A stretch of DNA of 64,000 bases, from NCBI RefSeq assembly GCF_937952055.1, contig NZ_CALFYO010000020.1, positions 310,001-374,000 of the forward strand, written 5' to 3'. The translations under genes and the position numbers were made by a program. Each line of letters starts with the position of its first letter. Within the stretch, counting starts at the first letter, position 1. Below are positions 8,070 to 15,548 of the stretch, in pieces. This DNA is from an uncultured Piscinibacter sp. (lineage in GTDB: Bacteria > Pseudomonadota > Gammaproteobacteria > Burkholderiales > Burkholderiaceae_C). The notes under the pieces are model-generated. The model worked only from the letters and a program-made list of their open reading frames with translations. It was not told the origin of the DNA and ran no database searches.

Positions 8070-9676
8070 GTCGCTTCCTTCGGTGCGTGGTTCGGTACGG
8101 GCGGCCCGGACTCGGGCGGAGCCGGTTCGGGCTCCGGCTCGGCCAGGAAGGGTGCAAGGGCCTGGCGGGCGGCATCGGTGACTTGCTGGCGATCGGCATC
8201 GGTCAGCGCTTCGGCGCCGGCAAGCCGCTCGGCCACGTCGTCGGGCATCGCGTGGGCCGCGTCTTCCACGGCACGCTGGGCCGCGGCCATGCGGTCCAAC
8301 GGCACCGGGTCGAACAGCGCCGCGTTCAGTGCCAGCAGGATGGCGATCTGCGCTGGCACCGACACCGGTGACAACTCCGCCTGGCCCAGGCAGGCGCGGA
8401 TGCGCTTGCCATGCGCGATGGATTGCCGCGTGTCGTCGTCCAGCCGGGCGCCGAAGCGGGCGAAGGTTTCCAGTTCCTCGAACTGCGCGTAAGCCAGCTT
8501 CAGATCGCCCGCCACCGCGCGGTAGGCCACGCGCTGCGCCTTGCCGCCCACGCGCGAGACCGACGGGCCGACATCGATGGCCGGCAGCACGCCCAGTTCG
8601 AAAAGCGACGGCGACAGTACGATCTGCCCGTCGGTGATGGAGATCAGGTTCGTGGGGATGTAGGCCGAGATGTTCTGCGCCTCGGTCTCGATGATGGGCA
8701 GCGCCGTCATCGAGCCGCCGCCGCGTTCGTCGTTCAGGTGCGTGGCGCGCTCGAGCATGCGCGAATGGATGTAGAAGATGTCGCCCGGGAAGGCCTCTCG
8801 CCCGGGCGGCCGGCGCAGCAACAGCGACAGTTCGCGGTAGGCGCGGGCGTGGTGGGTGAGGTCGTCGTAGACGATCAGCACGTCGCGGCCCGACTCCATG
8901 AAGTGCTCGGCGATGCTGGTGGCGGCATAGGGGGCGATGTAGGCCAGGCCCGGCGCGTCGTTGCCTTCGGCCACCACCACCACGGTGTAGGCCAGCGCGC
9001 CCTTCTCGCGCAGGTTCGCCACCGCCTTGGCCACCGCGGAAGCGCGCTGGCCGATGGCGCAGTACACACACAGCACGCCGGTGTCGCGCTGGTTGAAGAT
9101 GGCGTCGATGGCGATCGCCGTCTTCCCGGTCTGGCGGTCGCCAAGGATCAGTTCCCGCTGCCCGCGACCAATGGGGATCAGCGCATCGATGACCTTCAGG
9201 CCGGTCTGCAGCGGCTCGGTCACTGGTGCGCGGTCCATGATGGCCGCCGCCGGCCTCTCGATGGGCAGGCGTTGGTTCGTCGCCACGCGCCCCAGGCCGT
9301 CGAGTGGACGGCCCAGCGGATCGATCACACGACCCAGCAAGGCATCGCCCACGGCCACGTCCATCACGCGCCCAGTGCGCCGCACCTCCTGCCCGGCCTG
9401 CAGGTGGGCGTAGTCGCCCAGCAGCACGACGTCGACGCCGTCCGCATCGAGGTTGAAGGCGATGCCCGACAAGCCGCCGGGAAATTCCAGCAGTTCGTCG
9501 AACCCCACCTGCGGCAGCCCGTGAACGCGCGCGATGCCGGTGGCCACGCTGGCCAGCGTGCCCACTTCGCGTGGCACCAGCTGCGGCTCGAACGCATCGA
9601 GCCGCTGCCGAATGCCGTCGAACGCGTCCAGCACCGCCCGTTGCAGTGTGCCGAGGCCTTGCAGGTCGGTTCTCAC
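8066..9676 (-). CDS. atpA: N-type ATPase alpha subunit
   Basis: 536 aa, slightly longer than housekeeping alpha because of an acidic, Pro/Glu-rich tail. It is the non-catalytic nucleotide-binding subunit of the F1 hexamer. Visible features are the beta-barrel N-terminus, Walker A GDRQTGKT (about residues 170-177), the Walker B region DVLIVYDDL and the alpha signature around PAIDVGPSVSRVGG. It is separated from atpF by nfeD, floA and a small membrane-protein gene, which is unusual because atpF and atpA are adjacent in described N-ATPase operons. Its stop codon overlaps the start of the baeRF3 gene. Confidence 0.96.
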   Translation of the reverse strand: MRTDLQGLGTLQRAVLDAFDGIRQRLDAFEPQLVPREVGTLASVATGIARVHGLPQVGFDELLEFPGGLSGIAFNLDADGVDVVLLGDYAHLQAGQEVRRTGRVMDVAVGDALLGRVIDPLGRPLDGLGRVATNQRLPIERPAAAIMDRAPVTEPLQTGLKVIDALIPIGRGQRELILGDRQTGKTAIAIDAIFNQRDTGVLCVYCAIGQRASAVAKAVANLREKGALAYTVVVVAEGNDAPGLAYIAPYAATSIAEHFMESGRDVLIVYDDLTHHARAYRELSLLLRRPPGREAFPGDIFYIHSRMLERATHLNDERGGGSMTALPIIETEAQNISAYIPTNLISITDGQIVLSPSLFELGVLPAIDVGPSVSRVGGKAQRVAYRAVAGDLKLAYAQFEELETFARFGARLDDDTRQSIAHGKRIRACLGQAELSPVSVPAQIAILLALNAALFDPVPLDRMAAAQRAVEDAAHAMPDDVAERLAGAEALTDADRQQVTDAARQALAPFLAEPEPEPAPPESGPPVPNHAPKEAT

Positions 9677-9700
9677 GCAAGGACAGTCACGACCTGCCGA

Positions 9701-10072
9701 TCAAACGTCACCGTGCGGAAGGTGGGCATGGCATGGCCGCAGGATGGCAGCGATGACGACGGCATCCCGCACCGCGCGACGGTCGGGCATCAACGCCTGG
9801 CGCGAGAAGCGGCGCGGGCGGCGCGCTGGCTGCAGCATCAGCCCGGCCGCCATGGAGCTCGGCGCACGTGATGGAGTGACAGTCGCCGCTTCGAGCGTTG
9901 CCCGTGCACCCGTCGACGGCACCGGCAAGGGCGCCGGCACGCGCTGCGACTCGGGCTCGAGCGGCCGCTGCCGCGCCGCCGCCCTCCTGCGCCACAGCCT
10001 GAACACGAGCTGCACCAGCATCACGGCGCCGAAGATGAAGGCGATGAGCAGTTCCTGGGGAAGGCCGCGCAT
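9701..10072 (-). CDS. Small single-span membrane protein in the FloA/ATPase operon
   Basis: 123 aa, unrecognised. The N-terminus (MRGLPQELLIAFIFGAVMLV, continuing QLVFRLWRRR) is one membrane span followed by a positive stop-transfer run. The remainder is Pro/Ala/Arg-rich and probably disordered and cytoplasmic. The ATG at 10072 is 10 nt after floA and has a GGGG-type ribosome-binding site; the gene ends 24 nt before atpA. The position between FloA and AtpA suggests an accessory partner of the flotillin-like protein or of the ATPase. It could also be translated only in its first 40 residues' worth of conserved sequence; homologue comparison would tell. Confidence 0.6.
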   Translation of the reverse strand: MRGLPQELLIAFIFGAVMLVQLVFRLWRRRAAARQRPLEPESQRVPAPLPVPSTGARATLEAATVTPSRAPSSMAAGLMLQPARRPRRFSRQALMPDRRAVRDAVVIAAILRPCHAHLPHGDV

Positions 10073-10082
10073 GGGAGCCCCG

Positions 10083-11063
10083 CTACTTCTTCGTTTCGCT
10101 CGGCGACTCGTCGCCGGTGCCGGCGATCTCCTCGCGCATGGCGGTGTCGGCCTGCATGTTCTGCATGCGGTAGTAGTCCATGATGCCCAGGTGGCCGGCG
10201 CGGAAGGCCTCGGCCATGGCACGCGGCACCTCGGCCTCGGCCTCGACGACGCGGGCACGCATCTCCTGCTCCAGCGCCACGGCCATGGCGCGGCGCTCTT
10301 CGGCCTTGGCCTGGGCGATCTGCTTGTCGGCATTGGCCTGGTCGATCTGCAACTTGGCACCGATGTTCTCGCCCACGTCCACATCGGCGATGTCGATCGA
10401 CAGGATCTCGTAGGCGGTGCCGGCGTCGAGGCCCTTGGACAGGATGTGCTTGGAGATGTGGTCCGGGTTCTCCAGCACGTCCTTGTGGCTCCTGGCCGAA
10501 CCGATGGTGCTGACCATGCCTTCGCCGACGCGCGCCATGATGGTTTCCTCGCCCGCGCCGCCCACCAGCCGGTCGATGTTGGTGCGCACCGTCACACGCG
10601 ACACGGCGATGAGCTGGATGCCGTCCTTGGCCACCGCAGCGATGCGGGGCGTCTCGATCACCTTCGGGATCACCGACATCTGAACCGCCTCCAGCACGTT
10701 GCGCCCGGCCAGGTCGATGGCCGCGGCACGCTGGAAGGGCAGCGGGATGTTCGCCTTGTCGGCCGAAATCATGGCGTTGACGACCCGTGTCACGTTGCCG
10801 CCGGCCAGAAAGTGCGCCTCCAGGTCATTGATGGACAGCTCGATGCCGGCCTTCACGGCGCTGATGCGCGCCGTGACGATGGTGGCCGGTGGCACGCGCC
10901 TCAGGCGCATCGCGATCAGGGTGAACAGCCCCACATAGGCACCCGAGGCCCAGGCCGCGATCCACAGCGGCAAGGGCACCAGATAGAGCAGCAAGGCGAG
11001 CGCGGCGACCACGGCCACCAAAACGCCGAAGCTCCCGACAAGACCTGGCAGCAGTTCATTCAT
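10083..11063 (-). CDS. floA: Flotillin-like membrane scaffold protein FloA
   Basis: 326-aa member of the SPFH/flotillin-like FloA (YqfA) family. Two closely spaced hydrophobic segments at residues 10-55 anchor it in the inner membrane. They are followed by the characteristic block from TARISAVKAGIELSINDLEAH through NIPLPFQRAAAIDLAGR, then an Ala/Glu-rich coiled coil (ADKQIAQAKAEERRAMAVALEQE). FloA proteins oligomerise and organise membrane microdomains. It follows nfeD by 3 nt; the NfeD-FloA pairing is a known conserved partnership. What is unusual is its location inside an ATPase operon. Confidence 0.94.
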   Translation of the reverse strand: MNELLPGLVGSFGVLVAVVAALALLLYLVPLPLWIAAWASGAYVGLFTLIAMRLRRVPPATIVTARISAVKAGIELSINDLEAHFLAGGNVTRVVNAMISADKANIPLPFQRAAAIDLAGRNVLEAVQMSVIPKVIETPRIAAVAKDGIQLIAVSRVTVRTNIDRLVGGAGEETIMARVGEGMVSTIGSARSHKDVLENPDHISKHILSKGLDAGTAYEILSIDIADVDVGENIGAKLQIDQANADKQIAQAKAEERRAMAVALEQEMRARVVEAEAEVPRAMAEAFRAGHLGIMDYYRMQNMQADTAMREEIAGTGDESPSETKK

Positions 11064-11066
11064 GGT

Positions 11067-12467
11067 TCATTCCTCTTTCGGTGAGCCGGGGGCGGAGGGT
11101 GTGACGTGCGCCCGCCGCACCACGATGCGGTTGCCATCGACGTGCGTGACCTGGATGGTCGCGCCGCGTTCGACGAGTTCACCGTCCGAGACGACATCCA
11201 CCCGTTCGCCGTCGATGTCGGCGATGCCGGCGGGACGCAAGGCCGAAGCCGCGCGCCCCTGCTTGCCCAACCAGCGTTGATCGGACAGCGGAGCCGAGCC
11301 GTGGGCCGGACCGGTGCCGAGGTCCGACGCCAGGACCAGGCGGCGCGCGAAGGGCATGCGCGGCATGGCGCGCAGCAGGGCGATGCCCACCCCCAGCGCC
11401 ACCAGCAAGGCGATCACCACACGCCACGCCGCCTGAGCGATGACCGCCGCCGTGTCCCCGGTACCGGTCATGCTGAGCACGAGCGCAGCCAGCAGCGCCG
11501 TGATGCCAAGCGCCCCCGCGATGCCGAAACCCGGGATGAAGAAGACTTCCGCGACCAGCAGCGCCAGGCCCACCGCCGCAAGAAGCATTTCTTCCCAGCC
11601 CGCCAGCTGCACCAACCAATGGCCCCAGAAGAACAGCGCCAGACTGGCCACACCCAGCGCCCCTGCGAGGCCGAAGCCGGGGGTTCGCATCTCGAGCACG
11701 ATACCCAGCATGCCGATGGAGATGAGCAGCGAGCTCAACACCGGATGGGTCAGAAAGCGCACCAGCATTTCGGCCCAGTGCGGCGAGGCGGCGCGAACCT
11801 GCGCGCCTTCAAGGCCCAGCTGCGACAGCACGCCTTGCAGCGTGTCGGCACGGAAGTCCACGAGCTTGTGTTTCAGCGCCTCTTCGGTCGTGAGCGTCAG
11901 CAACTTGCCCTTGTTCACGACACCGGGCACTTCGACGTCGGCATCGACCATGGCCTCGGCCAGCAGCAGCGGCCGCTTGCGGGCCTCGGCGGTGGCGCGG
12001 AATTCCTTGCGCACGTACGACACCGTCTTCTCGTCCGCCGGCTTCGCTTCTGCACCGGACGCCCCGGTGTGCACTGGCGCTGCGGCACCGATGGTGCTGC
12101 CGGTGGCCATCACGAGTGTCTGGGTGGCCAGGCCGATCAGGGCGCCCGCGGAAATGGCGCGCTTGTTGACGAATCCGACGGTGCGCAGCGGGGTGTCGAG
12201 CAAGGCATCGCGGATCTGTACGGCCGCGTCGACACGGCCGCCGAAGGTGTCGATCTGCAGGATCAACGCCGCCGCGCCGGCCTCGGTGGCCTCTTGGATG
12301 ACACGCTGGACGAAAGGCGACAAGCCGAGGTCGATGACGCCCTCGATGGGCAGCACGTAGACGATCGGCCTAGCTGCCGCTGGCTCCGCGACAGCGAAAT
12401 GAGCGGCCACCCCCATCAGGCCGAGGGCCGCCAGCAAAAGGCTCGCGAGCCACCTCAGCATGCGCAC
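11067..12467 (-). CDS. nfeD: Full-length NfeD membrane serine protease
   Basis: 466 aa. It has a signal peptide or first span (residues 5-27) and then a ClpP-like protease domain with LQIDTFGGRVDAA and AISAGALIGLA, whose Ser is the likely nucleophile. EKTVSYVRKEFR contributes the Lys region of the Ser-Lys dyad. Several membrane spans follow (about 225-340), and the end is an OB-fold NfeD domain (WLGKQGRAASALRPAGIADIDGERVDVVSDGE). It is the long form that partners with FloA. The start shown is a GTG; an ATG 6 nt downstream is equally possible. A palindrome shared with the atpD upstream region lies about 167 bp upstream. Confidence 0.93.
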   Translation of the reverse strand: MRMLRWLASLLLAALGLMGVAAHFAVAEPAAARPIVYVLPIEGVIDLGLSPFVQRVIQEATEAGAAALILQIDTFGGRVDAAVQIRDALLDTPLRTVGFVNKRAISAGALIGLATQTLVMATGSTIGAAAPVHTGASGAEAKPADEKTVSYVRKEFRATAEARKRPLLLAEAMVDADVEVPGVVNKGKLLTLTTEEALKHKLVDFRADTLQGVLSQLGLEGAQVRAASPHWAEMLVRFLTHPVLSSLLISIGMLGIVLEMRTPGFGLAGALGVASLALFFWGHWLVQLAGWEEMLLAAVGLALLVAEVFFIPGFGIAGALGITALLAALVLSMTGTGDTAAVIAQAAWRVVIALLVALGVGIALLRAMPRMPFARRLVLASDLGTGPAHGSAPLSDQRWLGKQGRAASALRPAGIADIDGERVDVVSDGELVERGATIQVTHVDGNRIVVRRAHVTPSAPGSPKEE

Positions 12468-12682
12468 GGCGACGCGAATCCCTTCGGCGGGGCCTGTGCT
12501 TCACGGCGCGCCAGGCCCATGGGCCTTGTGACGATGTTCATCGGTTCCCTCGGGAAGTGCAATCGGCAGCCGGCTCCAGGCGACCGCCTGCCCGGTTGCT
12601 TGTAGAGCGCTGGCATGGGGGTGGTCTGTGCGCTGCCGCACACACGGGCGACCGGCGGCGGCCGCTCGGGCCTGGTCTGCCT
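12468..12682. promoter_or_regulatory. Intergenic region between atpF and nfeD, probable internal promoter
   Basis: A 215-bp gap that breaks the otherwise tightly packed ATPase operon. It carries the TGTGCG-N4-CGCACA palindrome at 12627-12642. Reading toward nfeD, a TACAAG hexamer lies about 30 bp past the palindrome centre, where a -10 element would fall for an activator bound near -41/-42. No convincing open frame is seen. This would let nfeD, floA and the downstream genes be transcribed separately from the atpD-F part. Confidence 0.45.
12627..12642. promoter_or_regulatory. Palindromic regulator site TGTGCG-CTGC-CGCACA
   Basis: Perfect 6-bp half sites separated by 4 bp, with the same half sites as the palindrome at 17154-17169. 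The geometry TGTGC-N6-GCACA matches Crp/Fnr-family sites, which have TGTGA-N6-TCACA in E. coli Crp. It lies upstream of nfeD, and in the nfeD direction both copies are followed by GACC. I found no further copy with the N4 spacer in the window. The binding protein is unknown. Confidence 0.55.
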
Positions 12683-13468
12683 TCAGAGTGGGTGACCAGC
12701 GCCCCCGGCCTTGGGCAGCAGCGGCTCCAGGCCCAGCGACAGCGCGCTGAGGTAGCCCTCGACGCTCCAGGCCAGCTTCTGCCCCTGCGCGCTGAGCTCG
12801 ATGCCGCTCACGAGCTCGGGGGTGACCTCGAACTTCAGCGGGATCCGATGCCCGAACGTTGCGTCCAAGGTGGACTGGACCGCGGCACGCTGCGCTTCCG
12901 GCAGCTCGAAGGTGCTGCGCACCCGTGCCGGCTCCGCATCGGACATCCCCTTGAGCGCCGCACCGAGCGTGGCCAGCGCGGGGCCTTCGAGGGCCTGCAC
13001 GCGCTGGATGAAGACCTCGCACATCCGCTGCTCCAGCCCCATGCCTGCCAGGTCGCCAAGCACCCGGCGCGAGATGTCGAACACCTGCCGCTGCGTATGG
13101 CGCGTGATCTCGACGTGCAGGTTCCGCGTCTCGGTCAACAACGCCATGGCGCGCTGCGCGCGGGCGGCATCGGCCGCTTCGCGTGCCTCGAGCTGAAGGC
13201 GCTCGCGCTCGATCTTCGCTGCATCCTTGGCCTGACGCAGCAGCTCGGCGCGCTGCTCGTCGAGGTCCTGGATCTTCCTCCTGAACTCGTCGCGCTGCGT
13301 CTTCGCTTCGGCGCGCGTCGTGGCGGCGTCCGCCAGCTCGGTGGCGATCTTCTGCTCGCGTGCCGCGATGGCGTCAAGCACCGGCTGGTACAGGAATCGC
13401 TTCATCAGCCACACCAGGATGAGGAAGTTCAGCAGCTGCGCACCGACGGTGAACCAGTCGATCAGCAC
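12683..13468 (-). CDS. atpF: N-type ATPase b subunit with delta-like C-terminal part
   Basis: 261 aa, much longer than a housekeeping b subunit (about 156) and typical for N-ATPases, which lack a separate delta gene. The N-terminal span (FTVGAQLLNFLILVWLMKRFLY) is followed by a long charged coiled coil (about 35-150) rich in Arg/Glu/Ala. The C-terminus (about 165-245, for example TFGHRIPLKFEVTPELVSGIEL) resembles the end of delta/OSCP. Peripheral stalk and F1 cap are thus probably combined in one protein. It starts with GTG at 13468, 3 nt after the atpE stop. Confidence 0.92.
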   Translation of the reverse strand: MLIDWFTVGAQLLNFLILVWLMKRFLYQPVLDAIAAREQKIATELADAATTRAEAKTQRDEFRRKIQDLDEQRAELLRQAKDAAKIERERLQLEAREAADAARAQRAMALLTETRNLHVEITRHTQRQVFDISRRVLGDLAGMGLEQRMCEVFIQRVQALEGPALATLGAALKGMSDAEPARVRSTFELPEAQRAAVQSTLDATFGHRIPLKFEVTPELVSGIELSAQGQKLAWSVEGYLSALSLGLEPLLPKAGGAGHPL

Positions 13469-13471
13469 GAT

Positions 13472-13762
13472 CTACTTCCCGGCCGCCTGGGTGGCGGCTG
13501 CGACCGCGGCATTCCAGAACGGGTTGGCGAAGATCAGGATCATCGACACCACGAAGCAGTAGATGGCCGTCGACTCGATCATCGCCAGGCCGACGAACAG
13601 GGTGCGGGTGATGGTGGCCGAGGCATCGGGCTGCTGGGCCAAAGAGGTCAGCGCCACCGCCACCGCCCTGCCCTCGGCCAACGCTGGCCCCATGGTGCCG
13701 AAACCGGTGGTCAGACCGGCCATGACGATCGATGCGACGGCGATCCAGGTGAGTGAGTCCAT
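13472..13762 (-). CDS. atpE: N-type ATPase c subunit (rotor ring)
   Basis: 96-aa two-helix proteolipid. Helix 1 contains GTMGPALAEGRAVAVAL with a second carboxylate (Glu at about residue 30). Helix 2 contains GLAMIESTAIYCFVVSMILIF with the ion-carrying Glu (about 64) followed by Ser-Thr. The extra Glu in helix 1 and the EST triad match ligands of Na+-binding c subunits, as is general for N-ATPases. Ion choice cannot be read from this alone: an N-ATPase ring from Burkholderia pseudomallei with the same type of site has been reported as proton-specific with 17 subunits. Confidence 0.95.
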   Translation of the reverse strand: MDSLTWIAVASIVMAGLTTGFGTMGPALAEGRAVAVALTSLAQQPDASATITRTLFVGLAMIESTAIYCFVVSMILIFANPFWNAAVAAATQAAGK

Positions 13763-13803
13763 GAGATGTTCCTAGCGAGTTGAGCGGGGCAAGGCGCAGC
13801 GGC

Positions 13804-14514
13804 TCAGTCCGCCGCAGCCGGTTCGGCCTTGGGCTTGGCCTTGCCGATGCTGGACTTGCGCGTGGCGGCGGCGATGTACACCGCCGCCAGGATGGTGAAG
13901 ATGTAGGCCTGCACCATGCCGGTGAGCAGGCCCAGCACCGTCATCACGATGGGGAAGACGAAGGGCGTGATCGACAGCAGGATGGCGATGATCATCGCCC
14001 CGCTCATCATGTTGCCGAACAGGCGCACGGCCAGCGCCAGCGTGCGCGAGACCTCGCTGATCAGGTTGAACGGCAGCATGATCGGCGTCGGCCGCACATA
14101 CGACTTCAGGTAGGTGCCCAGGCCCTGCCCAGAGATGCCGAACAGCGGCACCGCCACCAGCACGCACAGGGCCAGCGCCGCCGTGGTGGACAGCGACGCC
14201 GTGGGCGGCTCGTAGCCCGGCACCACGGTGGCCAGCGCCGCCGCCGCGAGAAACAGGAACAAGGTGCCGAGAAAGCCCAGGTAACGGCGCGGCTCCTTCA
14301 GGCCGACGTCCTCGATCTGGCCCACGATGGCGGTGACGACGATCTCCAGCAGGTTCTGCCAGCGCGAGCGTTCGTGGCCCGTGGCCAGACGGCGCGTGAT
14401 CAGCGCAGCGCCGATCGTCAGCACCGCCATCAGCGCCCAGGTGAACACGATGGTGGCGTTCAGCTTGAAGAAGCCGTGCTGCCAGAAGATCCAGGCATCC
14501 GGGGTCAGGCGCAT
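13804..14514 (-). CDS. atpB: N-type ATPase a subunit
   Basis: 236-aa integral membrane stator of Fo. Five to six hydrophobic segments are visible. The essential Arg is in SRTLALAVRLFGNMMSGAM, and the C-terminal helix pair includes TGMVQAYIFTILAAVYI. The ATG at 14514 overlaps atpR by 10 nt, and the N-terminus TPDAWIFWQHGFFKLNATIVFTW is typical of this family. It works with the c ring to form the ion half-channels. Confidence 0.94.
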   Translation of the reverse strand: MRLTPDAWIFWQHGFFKLNATIVFTWALMAVLTIGAALITRRLATGHERSRWQNLLEIVVTAIVGQIEDVGLKEPRRYLGFLGTLFLFLAAAALATVVPGYEPPTASLSTTAALALCVLVAVPLFGISGQGLGTYLKSYVRPTPIMLPFNLISEVSRTLALAVRLFGNMMSGAMIIAILLSITPFVFPIVMTVLGLLTGMVQAYIFTILAAVYIAAATRKSSIGKAKPKAEPAAAD

Positions 14515-14813
14515 GGTGGCCCCATCACGGCGGCGGGCGGTCGTGTGACACGCAGGACGATGGCCCTTGCCAGCACGAAGCCCAGCAGGCACAGCCCCAG
14601 CCGCACCGCTTGCCCCCCGCCTACGGCGTAGAAGCCGGCCAGCACGAAGGTGGTGCGAGCGACCAGGCTGCCGAGGAACCAGCGTGCCGGTACCGCCGAG
14701 ACCGCCGCCCGCTGCACCGTCCACCACAGGCCACCGAAGAAGACGCCGCCCAGCAGCCCGCCCGCCAGCAGCGCAACCAACCAGACCCCTGCGTCGCTGA
14801 GATGCTCAGCCAT
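14505..14813 (-). CDS. atpR: N-ATPase subunit AtpR
   Basis: 102-aa membrane protein with three hydrophobic segments (VWLVALLAGGLLGGVFFGGLW; FLGSLVARTTFVLAGFYAV; LGLCLLGFVLARAI), which fits the AtpR family found only in N-type ATPase operons. Its precise role is not established; involvement in assembly or ion access to the Fo part is assumed. I chose the ATG at 14813, which has AGGA 8-9 nt upstream, over in-frame ATGs at 14822 and 14831. It overlaps atpQ by 8 nt and atpB by 10 nt. Confidence 0.85.
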   Translation of the reverse strand: MAEHLSDAGVWLVALLAGGLLGGVFFGGLWWTVQRAAVSAVPARWFLGSLVARTTFVLAGFYAVGGGQAVRLGLCLLGFVLARAIVLRVTRPPAAVMGPPCA

Positions 14814-15147
14814 CAGCGTCATCCTGCTCATCGCGCATCGCCTGGTCTTCCTTGGACACCCAGTGCCAGGCGTTCAGGCAACCGAGGGCCAGGCCCGCCA
14901 TCAGCAGCGCCAGCGTCCAGGTGCGGCCGCCGGGATACCGCTGATCGAGCCACAGGCCGAGCGCAGCGCCCAGCAGCGTCGGCACAGCGACCGACCAGCC
15001 GATCAAGCCCATCATCCCGAGGCCGAACCAGACCCCGGGTGTGCCGCTGCGGCGCGCCTTGAGCTTGCGCGCTGCCTTGGCGCCGACCTGGTCGGCCAGG
15101 TTTGGGCGCGCCGGGCCCGGCGGCGTGCGCTTCGGGTCCTGATGCAT
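14806..15147 (-). CDS. atpQ: N-ATPase subunit AtpQ (AtpI/AtpZ-like)
   Basis: 113-aa small membrane protein. A basic, Pro-rich N-terminus of about 38 residues is followed by two hydrophobic segments (VWFGLGMMGLIGWSVAVPTLLGAALGLWL and TWTLALLMAGLALGCLNAW), the pattern of AtpI/AtpZ-type proteins. It corresponds to Q in the atpDCQRBEFAG order. The ATG at 15147 shares one base with the atpC stop (TGATG); a GTG 3 nt upstream is an alternative. It probably aids c-ring or Fo assembly. Confidence 0.84.
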   Translation of the reverse strand: MHQDPKRTPPGPARPNLADQVGAKAARKLKARRSGTPGVWFGLGMMGLIGWSVAVPTLLGAALGLWLDQRYPGGRTWTLALLMAGLALGCLNAWHWVSKEDQAMRDEQDDADG

Positions 15148-15548
15148 CACGGTCGCTCCATCAGCGTCGCGAAGCGCCGCAAAAAGCCGGTCTCCAGCCG
15201 GTCCATGGCCGTGCGCATCTCTTCCTCTTGCGCGTCCAGCGTCAGGAACTCCCGTTCGACGGTGTCGCGCAGCCGGGCCAGATCGGTGCCGCGCAGCGCA
15301 CGCCGCACCGAGACAACGACTGTCGGGCCGGTCTTGACGAGCACGCCTTCGTCCACGGCGACGAAGACCTCGCCATGCGCTGCCGAGACGTAGCTCAGGA
15401 TGCCCGGCACCAGGGCCGCGACGCAGTCCAGCCGCCGCGGCAGCAGGCCGTACGAGCCTTGCGCCGTTTCCACGACGATGCTCGCCACGTCCGATTCGTC
15501 GGCGAAGATCTCGAAGGGCAGCAACACCCTAAGCGTCATCGACGGCAT
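15147..15548 (-). CDS. atpC: N-type ATPase epsilon subunit
   Basis: 133 aa. The N-terminal beta sandwich runs from LRVLLPFEIFADES through QGSYGLLPRRLDCVAALVPGILSY to the VAVDEGVLVKTG strand, and two C-terminal helices follow (LARLRDTVEREF; EMRTAMDRLETGFLRRFATL). It couples F1 to the ring and can inhibit hydrolysis. The ATG at 15548 has GAGGAGG just upstream with short spacing; an ATG at 15539 is the alternative. Either way it overlaps the end of atpD. Confidence 0.9.
   Translation of the reverse strand: MPSMTLRVLLPFEIFADESDVASIVVETAQGSYGLLPRRLDCVAALVPGILSYVSAAHGEVFVAVDEGVLVKTGPTVVVSVRRALRGTDLARLRDTVEREFLTLDAQEEEMRTAMDRLETGFLRRFATLMERP

Noticed and set aside
6900..9680. One long minus-strand frame suggesting a fusion of ATPase alpha and the baeRF3 protein
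   Set aside because: The upstream part is an out-of-frame shadow of atpA; real baeRF3 homology begins at the ATG at 8069, which overlaps the atpA stop.
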